A stretch of DNA of 64,000 bases from NCBI GenBank assembly GCA_016858145.1, contig JAEHOE010000023.1, positions 310,001 to 374,000 of the forward strand, read 5' to 3'. The notes under the pieces are model-generated. The model did no database searches and had not been told where the DNA came from. It saw only the letters and a list, made by a program, of their open reading frames with translations. Below are positions 55,311 through 64,000 of the stretch, in pieces (position 1 is the first letter of the stretch; the number at the start of each line of letters is the position of its first letter). Source of the DNA: Edaphochlamys debaryana. Taxonomy: Eukaryota; Chlorophyta; Chlorophyceae; Chlamydomonadales. The position numbers and the translations under genes were made by a program.

Positions 55311-56727
55311 CCACCACTTGCGACCAGTAACTGAGCCGGACAAGGGTGACACCCCTGGGACTGGACCCATGTGTATTGCTCCGCTGCGAGTTGCTGTCAA
55401 GCCTTGGGGCTGTCCCCCGGCTGGCTGAGCTTTAGGTCTGTGTCGGGCAGGCAGAGTCGATGGCGCCTCCACCGCCTCCTCCACAAACGGGTGCGTGGTG
55501 GTAGGGTTTTTTTCATACCCATCAACCCATGTCAATGCGGGGTACGGCAGTTGCTCCGAGCGGGGAAGCCTGATGGAAGGTGCGGCACAAGGACAGGTAC
55601 CACGTAGTTGCCATGCCACGCCGTCCGGGCCTCCTGGCTCCTGGGGCTCGTGGACCTGCAGGGAGGGCACGTGAGTGCACGTGTGACCCGACCATGTCCG
55701 CGACAGTCCCTCGCCGAAGGCCTACCTCTGTCACCGGGCCGACGGCTCTGTCGGCTTCTTGCTCGTCGGGATGCGATGGGGTGATGCGTGGGATGCATGG
55801 CGCCACCTCACCCAATCACATAAGTCATGTGTCGGCTGTGGACAGTAGCAGCAGCCCTTTAACGGTCGCCAGGCTTGGTGGCTGGCTACATTCCAGCGGC
55901 CTGATACGGTCAGGGGTTGCGCTTAGGACGGTCCTTCCAGTCTCCAGGGCCGAGCAGGTCAGTCTGAATGCGTGCGCTACACCTTGGTATCCCTTACTGG
56001 ACACTTGTCACGATCTTACTGTCGGTCTGTATGGCTCCCAGACTAGAGATGGACGTTCCCCGGCCGCTCTTGGCCACTGGAGAATGACAGCCGAAACTGC
56101 GACTAGGGTGGACTAGAGTTGGGCGGCTTCTACGGGCTGTCGCGTAGCTCGCGGCTTCCTCAGCACTCGCAACCTGCTAGGCCTGCGCCCTGCCACTGGC
56201 CAGCACGCGTTGAGCACTTGCATTCTCCATTGGAAGTTGCGTACTTGGGCCGGCCTTCCTCAGCAGGGCCCGGCCTTGCGCGGGGCCCTCCTGGCCTTGA
56301 GGCCCTTCCTACCGGTTCCTACCCCTTCTACGACTCTACGTACCCCACCCCTACCCCCGCGGCTACGCTTCCCAGGCATTCTTGCATCGGCCACCGAAAT
56401 GCGATGCCACGACTCCGCGCCACTACGCCCCGTTGTCTATGAGATTCCCGTCCTCCCCGCTCCCTGGCCGTCTCCGGCTGTCTCCAACCTACAGGAAGGG
56501 CCTTTCCCTGCCCCATCAGCAACGCTGTAGAGATGCGGGCTAGACAGCTGTCGACAACGGTCGAACAGCTGAAGCGCTTGACGTACAGATGTAGGCTTGA
56601 TGCCGCATCCTGCGGGCCCACATTCGTACTGGGCACGGAAAGGGGGAGGGACATGAGTGTGGCGGCTGGGAGGCTGAACGTCGGCTGTGCAATCGTCACC
56701 CAGCCTTCACCTGCGCTCACTCTCTTG

Positions 56728-56732
56728 TTACA
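56728..56732 (-). terminator. Putative poly(A) signal for the kinase gene
   Basis: TTACA on the plus strand is TGTAA on the minus strand, about 925 nt past the stop codon at 57657. Confidence 0.3.
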
Positions 56733-57656
56733 GCACGTGAGCATACGACATTCGGTCATCACTTCATTATGCATTCGTCCACTACCAAACATGTACCTCC
56801 CATGCACACATAGGGCCCGCATGTGCCCGGACAGCAGTATCCGTTTGCTCGCAGGATGGGAGACCAAGCCCCGCGGACCGTTTTGGGCGGGCAGCCCAGC
56901 TAGCACTACTACGGTATCCTTACTTGCCCATTTGCGCATGCCTGCCACATCTCCAAGCCCAAGCTTGCAAAACTCGTAGGCCCACCCTGGTTCGCTGCAG
57001 ATGGACCGTTCAGAGTGGAGCCTACACACACAAGAACCAAAACCAACCCAAACGGCGCCCCCAGAGCGCCCCCGCCCCGGCACCTGCCTGGCACGCTCAC
57101 AACTCAGCTCCACGGCGGCGCGGCACAAATCCTAGCCGCACCTGCACCCTCCGTTCATCTAAGCAACCCAGGTACCTCAACAGCAAGTCCCACAAAGTCG
57201 GCGCTCCCTCGCGGCTGCCGTGTAATACCGTTCTGTTCAAGGTGCGCTTGCATACTTTCCGGGGGCTACCTCTCTCCCGGCCCCCTCCTCAACACAACCG
57301 CGGGCCCCGCAAAAGACAAGCTGTAAATCAACACATGCTCCCGCACGTGCAAACGACAGAAGCAAAAGGAGCTCGCCAGTGCATCTACCCTCGCGCCCTC
57401 GAACTACGCAACTCTCGGGACGCCGCGCTACATGCCCTCGCACCCCTCGCATGTCCGCAGCACGCCTCCCTCCTCTTCGGGCACTCGTGTCCGCCCTCGC
57501 ATCCGCTCTCGTGCCACCACGAGCACCTGCGTGCCTCCCTCCCCAAATGCACGGCTCACTCGCCGCTCGCTTGCCCTCTCCCTGCCCTCTCCCTGCGCGC
57601 TCTCACCGAATCCACCCGCGGTATTCCGTACGTACCGGTGCCGTGTCACACCGCGC

Positions 57657-60600
57657 TCAGCACATCATCTCCACCTCAAAGTTCTCATCGCCCACCGCGC
57701 CAAACGCCGTCGCGGGGGGCACGGCCACCCCTGACGACACGCACCCAGATGCACCGGTCAAGAACCCAGCCATACGCTGCGGCACGCTCCCAGCCGAGGC
57801 CAGCTGTGACGAGGCCGCGTAGCCGGTAGTGGTGGTGCCGGCGGTCCCACACGACTCGCTCTCCCCCTCGGAGCTCAGACCCGTGGGGAAGGCCCCGGCG
57901 CCACCCATGCAGCCCGCCATCCCGCCCCCCATGCGGCCGCCACCCCCGCCGCCGCTGGCTGCCACAAGCAAGCCCCTGGGCCCGCCCGTCACGGCCCCAG
58001 CCGCGCAGCCGCCATGCCCGCCGCCGCCGCTCGGCGTCCCGCTGTCGCCTCCAAACACGCGGTCTACCGCCGCCACGACGGCCGAGACTCCGCCGCCCGA
58101 CTCCAGCTTGGCCATCTGGTCCGCACTGGCACTCGCGCTCGGCCCGGATGGTACGGTCGGCGCCGGCTGGCCTACGCCGCTGCCGCCTGTGCCTGCTCCG
58201 CCTCCGCTGCCGGCGCCCGAAGCTGGGTTCATGTTGCGGCGGGAGCTGCCCACGAGGCGCAGCGCGCGCATTGCCTCTGCCACCGCCAGGTCCGTCTCCT
58301 GCTGCACCACCATCTGCTGCAGCAGGGGCTCAACCTGCGGGGCCGAAGCGAGGCGGAAGGACGGGTCAGAGGCCGGGCAAAGCATGGAAGAGCTAGAGGC
58401 CTCAAGCGGGAAACACGGGCGTTCACCAGATGCGTTTGCGTGGGTTGCAACCGGGCGGAAAGGCCGACGAAAGTGTAGCGCAGCGCGCCGCAGTTCCACC
58501 GCTGGCACCCAAGGCCGCACACATCAACCCGCTCCCGCCCGCAGCCTGCTCGCCCTTTCGAGTGCTGTCTGCGCCTCACCTGAGGATGCGACTTTGCAAG
58601 CGAGTGGAGCGAACCGATGGACGCAGCGAAGGCCGTGACCTGCGTTCGCGCCCGCACGCTGGCCGACCACACGGGCTGCCCGCCGCTGCCGCCGCCGGCG
58701 CTGTTGGGCAACATGCCCGCAAAGCCCAGGCTGTCGCCAGGGCCCTTGATCGCGACAATCAGGTGGCCAGTTTGCGTGGCGTTTCGGGAGTACAGCCCGA
58801 TGCTGCTGCCCGACGCTTCCCGCGCGCCGCCGCCCGCGCCCGTGCCCGTGGCCTTGCGCTCCAGCCCGCCCAGTGTGCTACGGCTGGTGCTGTACGGCAG
58901 CGGTGACGTGGCGCCAATGCCGGGCATCGGCGACGCGCCGCCAGCGTACGACAGCGGCGACGTAACGCCCGCAGCAGCAGCGGCGGCGGCTGCCGCCGCC
59001 ACCGCCGCCGCGTACCCGCCCGCGCCGCCGCCGTACGCCAGCGCGGCGGCGCCGATCGCATGGGAGCCGCCGTGGTTACTGCGGTCCGCGCCCGCTCCGG
59101 TGCCCGTGCCGCCGCCACCTCCGCCGCCAGCGCCCGTGCCTGTGCCGCCGCCGCCGCCGGTCATGTTTAGCAGGCCGGTGGAGAGGCGCTCCAGTTGGGG
59201 CACGTTGCGGCTGTCTGGCAGGCGGATGTTGAGGAAGTCCCCTGGGTCGTCCAGGTCAGCCTCGGGGTCCTCCAGGCCTGGGGGCAGTGGGAAATCAATT
59301 TGCAGGCACGTGTGCGTTAGTGCGTGAGGGCAGGGAATAGCGCGTGAGACAGTGGGAGCTTTTCTGGACTTCTGTACACATGACGCCTGGCCCGAGTACC
59401 GAACCCCGGCCCCCGTTTCGCCCAGATGCCATGTCGAGTCAGTCCCCGCGGCACGCCCGTGTCCCCACCCTGGATGATGGGTTTGTCGGGGTCGGGCCCT
59501 TCGTGCAGCAGGTCGTGGTAGATCTCCACCTCGCCGGCCGTGATGAGGTAGATGCGGTCCAGGGGGTCGCCTGCGCGGATGATCTGCTGCCTGCGGGGGG
59601 GCGGGGGCAAGGACGGGCGGAGTAGCGAGCGGGGAGAAGTCAGTAGGGAGCAGAGAGGGAGCGTGAGGGCAGGCCTGGCGGGCGGAAGCTGGCGGCCGGC
59701 AAGGCCCCCTGAGCCCCCACCAGGCCCAGGAACCAACGTAACCCAGTCTACACCAAATTCGCCCACGGGGACAGGCACACGGGTAACCAGGCACACGGCA
59801 ACCAACCGACGACACGCGGGGCAACGCACTTTGCCGGGAAGGTGACCTCGCTGAATATTGTCTCCATGAGCACTGCCGCGGAGCCGGCGGGGTCGCAGCA
59901 GGAGCTGATGGCTGCCTGCAGCTCCTGCTCCGTGACGCTGCGGCGGAGCTGCCAGGCCTCACAGCTGTTGCGCCGGCCGCCGCCGCCCACGCTGCCGTTG
60001 CCGTTGCCGGCGCTGATGGCGGCGATGGCGGCGGCGGCGGCCGCGGGCGAGCCGAAGCCGCCCAGGGACGAGGCGCTGCCGATGCTGCCCTCGGCGATCC
60101 CCGGCATGGACATCATGAAGGGGAGGTAGGGGTAGTCCTGGGGAGAGACAAGGGAGGGAGCGGGGGAGGGAGGTGAGCACGTGGGGTCACGTGGGGTCAC
60201 GTGCGGGTGCGGAGGAGTTGGAGGTGGGGTGGAGCGAGACACTAGGCCGCCAACGCGCTTCAAGCGTTCAACGCACGACCCGCAACAAAATACCGCAACA
60301 GCTTGCGGGGCGCCGACCTGTGCACCCGCCGGCGGTGGTCCCCCCAGCTCACCTGCATCGCTGCCAGGCTCATGCCGGTGCCCGTGCCCAGGCCGCTGCC
60401 CGTGCCCAGCCCGGTGCCGGTGACCGTAGCCGAGCCATTCACCATGGAGCCGCTGCCGCTGGTTTGGCGCTGCAGGGCGGCCATGCGCCAAGGCCCGGCG
60501 CCCCCGGCCCCGGCCCCCAGGGGCCCGTCACTGCTGCCCCCCGCCTGCTGCAGCATCGCGAGGTGCTGTAGGTTGGGCGGCGTCAGCTGCGACCCGAGCA

Positions 60601-63600
60601 CGGCCTGGGGCTGGGGCCGGAGCGCGTTGCCGGGCGGCTGGCTACACCGCTGCGCGCCGGGCGGCGGCGGCAGGCCGCTCAACATGACGGACGGCATGGA
60701 GGCCGCTGCCGCCATCCACATCTCGCCAGGCGTGTCGCCGCCGCGGCCAGCCCCGAACGCGCCGCCGTTGGCGGCCGCGGCTGCGTCTGCGCCCGCCGAG
60801 GCGACGCCCGCCGAGGCCGCATTGGCGGCTGCGATGCCGGCGGCGACGAGGTTGGCGGTGCTGTTGGAGTGGCTGCCGAACGGCGGCGAGGGCGTGAAGC
60901 CAGCGCTGCCTCCTCCGCCTCCGCCGCCGCCCAGCGGGCGGGACGACTGTGGCGGCTGCGGCTGCGAGCCCTGCCGCACAAACGCCTGCGCCGAGCCCGG
61001 CCCGGCCCCTGCCCCGGCCCCGTCCACGTCCATGGATGTGCCCTGCGACGTGTCCTCCGCGCGCGGGTCGCTGCTGCTGTTGGTGCCGCTCTGGGACACG
61101 GGCCGCGGGTAGTAGTGGTGGTGATGGGCGCGGAACGGCCGCGGCGGCCGGCAGTTGCCGCCGCCGCCGCCCAACGCCGCCGCGGCACCGGCCGCCTGCA
61201 TCTGGGGCGATAGCCCAGTGCCCGCAGCCGCCGTGCCGCCGCCCAAGCCCATACCCATACCCATGCCCATGTTGAGGTTGGCGCCGCCGGTACCGCTGCT
61301 GCCGCCGCCTCCGGCAGCGGACCCCATGGCGGCCTCGCCGCCGGGCAGCGGGGAGGTGAGCTGAGCGGCCGACGGCGGCGGCGGCGGGTTGCTGAGGTAG
61401 TGCTCTGCCGCCAGCTGCATGCGGGAGGCCATGACGAGGGGCGAGGTGGTGGGCAGCGGTGCCAGACCCTGCGCTGTCACCCAGGGGTGGACCACGGCGT
61501 CGTGGACGGTCATACGCCGGGTGGGGTCCTTGTCCAGCAGCCTACGAAGATGGGCGCACGGACATGGTCACACGGGCGCACGGGGGTCGGGGACAAAGCG
61601 GGGCGGCCGACGTTGGGGCGCTGCTGTAGAAGACGCTCAAGCCGCCAAGGCGCAGACGTGCCGAAGCCGCACTCAGTCTGTAGCAATGGCAGCAGTGTAC
61701 CGCACTCAGCAGTGTGTCGCACCAAACCACCCAAGCGCTCACCGCATGAGCAGGTCTCGCAGCTGCTCCGAGATGCGGGTGTGCGAGGGCAGCGCCAGGG
61801 GCGCGGAGCGGATGTTCTCGTACACCACGAAGGGCGCCGAGCCCTTGAAGGGCAGCTCCCCGAACAGCAGCATGTACACGCACACGCCCAGGGCCCACAT
61901 GTCCAGCTGCGGAGCGGGTGGGGGCCGGGGGGTGTTTGTGGGGCGAGGGAGGTGAGACGACGGAAGGGGGGAGGGCGGTTGGGGCAGTGGCGGGGCTTGT
62001 GGCGGGGCCGGAGGCGCGTAAGCGTTGCGGCCAAACCGAGTGCACTTAATGTAGCAGAGGCGAAGGAAACTAGGAGCAGCCGGGCGGGGTTCGGGCGAGC
62101 GCACCTCGAAGCTGGGCCGGTAGCCCGCCACCAGGCTCTCCGGGGAGCGGAAGCCGGGCGTGCAGCTCATGGGTACGTGCGCCCCCCGCAGGCCGTCCTC
62201 GCCCACCCCGTGGCCGTGCAGCACCGCCGAGCCGAAGTCCAGGATGCGCACCACACCCGTCAGTGAGTCCTGCGGCGGCGGGGGACGGCGGGGGGCAGCG
62301 GGGGGGGCAGCGGGGGCGCGGCGGAGCGAGTTGGCGACCCAAGGTCGGGGGCAGGTCGGCAGGGCAGGTACCGAAGGTCAAGGGTAGGGTGTCGCAGTAG
62401 GGCACGCGCCCGATGGCCGGTGACGCAGCATGCACACACCAAGGCGGTCTACGGGGCAGCAAGGAAGCGGGCGAGCTAGCCACGCGCGGCGGATGGCCGG
62501 CAGGGACCCCCAGCACGCACGGACCCCCGGCCCGCGCTCGCCTGGATGAAGTTGGCTGGCTTGAGGTCGCCGTGGACGACCCCGTGGCAGTGCAGGTACT
62601 CCAGGCCGCACAGCACGTCGCGCATGTGCCGCCACACCTGCTGCTCGGGCACCTGCCGCCAGCGGCCGGGCTGCACCTGCTGGGGCTGCGGGCAGCGAGG
62701 GGCGCGGGCGGGAGGCGGGGGGAACACCGGGCAGAGGCAAGCCGTTCAGTCAACCTCCCTGCAACTGGCGCTGCGGTGACCGTTAGCTTCCCGTCTACAG
62801 GCCAACCGCCCCACGCCGCGGGCCTCCTTCCTCCGCAACTGAAGGACCTCGCGTGCCCCCGCCCTCCCCCCTCCATGCCCCCGCCCGCGATCCCGCTCAG
62901 CAACAAACCCTTCCTGCCTCCCCTCCCTGCCCCCCACCTGCAGCGTGTCTCCCTCCACGTAGCCCATGACTAGCAGCAGGCAGTCCGAGGCGGGGTCGTC
63001 AATCACCTCCACCAGCTGCACGATGTTGGGGTGGCTGGGAGGGCGGGAGGAGGAGGGGCGCGGGGGCGAGTGCACAGGCCGTTAGGGGACAGATGGGTCA
63101 CTCGGGGCCCGTGAGGGGCGGGACAGCGGCGACGCTGGTGGGGGACTGCTGCAGAGTGCCTGTGGCATGGCTGCTCGGCTGCCAGCGGGGCGGGCCAGAG
63201 TTGCGGGTTCTTCCCGGCGCCAAAGTCCGTGCGTTGCGTGCTCCGGGGGACCAGGCGGGAGGCGAGGGCGATGCACCCAAAGAGGACCCGTTGGACTCTC
63301 TCCCGCTCCCCACCTGAGGCGCTTGAGGATGGCGATCTCGCGGACAAAATCCTCCGTCTCGCACAGCCCCGGAGCAGGCGCGGCGCTGCCTGTCGCAGCG
63401 CCGGACCCGCAAACAACGCTGGGGCCGCCCGAGGTGGCGCGCACGCGCGATGGGGACGCCCCATTGCCGCGGCAGGCGCCCCCTGAAGGGAGAGGAAGGA
63501 GGCAACCCCCGTGGCGACACACGACAAGTCAGCCGGCGGGCACCTCTGAAACTGCCCAGAAACCACACAGCCTTCGCCCAGGCTTGGTCCGCCGTTCCGC

Positions 63601-64000
63601 TTTCCCTCCAGCAGAGTTCTCTTGACTCGATGCACACCGATACCTCTGTTGCCCCCTTCCCATGTAACCTCTCCCGAGCGCGGGCGGGCTTGCCATCCCC
63701 CCTGGCTCCCCCTCCTGCCCCGGCTCCTGCTCCTGCCCCGGCTCCCCCTCCAGCCCCGCCTCACATGAGCCGGGCCCAGAGCTGGCGCTGCGGCGCAGAA
63801 TGGACGAGGGCGTCATAGACCTCCACCCCCGGCCCACGCTCCCGCCACCGCCACCGCTGGCCGCCGCCGCCGCCGCGCCGCTGCCGCCCGCCCCGCCGCC
63901 AGACGCCTCCGCGCCCGAGCTGCCGCCGCCGCTGCCGGCCGCTACGCTGACGCAGCCGACCGACTGGCACGGGTGCAGCCCCCGAGAGAGGCCGCTGTTG
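57657..64000 (-). CDS. CaMKK-like kinase with C-terminal cyclic-nucleotide-binding-like domain, 5' partial
   Basis: Exons, all phase-consistent: 63765 to beyond 64000, 63314-63482, 62938-63034, 62542-62685, 62105-62269, 61743-61906, 60353-61541, 59830-60137, 59469-59590, 58580-59277, 57657-58334; about 1,320 codons in the window. The kinase part has the helix-C region (FVREIAILKRLSHPNIVQLV), EVIDDPASDCLLLVM, catalytic loop HGDLKPANF, DFGSAV, SPESL in place of APE, DMWALGVCVYMLLFGELPF and HPWVTAQG. This pattern is closest to CaMKK and plant GRIK kinases. The Gly-rich loop and ATP-binding Lys are outside the window. After about 330 low-complexity residues comes a cNMP-binding-like fold: QQIIRAGDPLDRIYLITAGE, then, after a Gly/Ala insert of about 130 residues, GHLIVAIKGPGDSLGFAGML and WSASVRARTQVTAF, ending with a helix (EPLLQQMVVQQETDLAVAEA). 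One intron (after 62542) uses a GC donor. Substrate and ligand unknown. Confidence 0.82.

Larger units (their letters stand above)
52989..57656. other. 4.7 kb with no recognisable gene
   Basis: ORFs here lack coherent composition or splice support. Contents seen: a near-pure C tract (53711-53741), the inverted partner of the 48552 repeat (54596-54640), a GGTCTAGGGG series (about 55238-55310), and a possible minus-strand poly(A) signal (56728-56732). The left part may hide upstream exons of the Gln-rich gene; the right part is 3' UTR of the kinase gene. Confidence 0.5.

Overview
The window reads as nuclear DNA of a volvocine-type green alga (Chlamydomonas/Volvox relatives). The evidence is very high GC, genes split into many short exons with GT-AG (sometimes GC-AG) introns, Gly/Ala/Gln-rich low-complexity inserts, TGTAA-type poly(A) signals, and the gene families present: exostosin-like glycosyltransferases, a GT90/CAP10 glycosyltransferase, an F-box/ankyrin-like protein and a PPSPPP-rod wall glycoprotein of pherophorin type. 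Species cannot be fixed from the sequence alone. Gene models were built by hand from splice signals, reading-frame phase and protein sense; no search was run.

Layout, left to right. 1-3796 (-): 3'-truncated multi-pass membrane protein. 4110-9673 (-): about 830-residue protein with a longin-like start (CCZ1/INTU/HPS4 type, tentative). 10052-11220 (+): UBE2H-type ubiquitin-conjugating enzyme. 12776-16104 and 16426-19894 (+): two tandem exostosin-like glycosyltransferases with EGF-like modules. 21345-23301 (-): ankyrin-type repeat protein. 25177-27900 (+): secreted GT90 glycosyltransferase. 28952-32878 (+): third exostosin-like paralogue. 34394-45330 (-): very large hydroxyproline-rich (pherophorin-type) glycoprotein whose 6.3-kb rod is a nested tandem repeat with frame-breaking indels. 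45331-48671: repeat-rich mosaic, possibly a decayed transposable element. 48672-50412 (+): inverted, truncated copy of the 5' exons of the glycoprotein gene plus a second partial copy of one exon. 50898-52988 (-): Gln/Gly/Pro-rich protein of unknown function. 52989-57656: no gene recognised. 57657 to the right edge (-): 5'-truncated CaMKK-like protein kinase with a C-terminal cyclic-nucleotide-binding-like domain.

A plausible functional theme in the centre is the extracellular matrix. Four secretory-pathway glycosyltransferases (three exostosin-like, one GT90) lie within 22 kb, directly beside a giant hydroxyproline-rich wall protein of the kind that is heavily O-glycosylated. Whether they act together is inference. 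The most unusual features are the nested satellite inside the rod exon, the inverted exon duplication of the wall gene, patchwork sequence identity among the three exostosin paralogues, and the kinase whose nucleotide-binding domain is interrupted and lacks canonical ligand residues.
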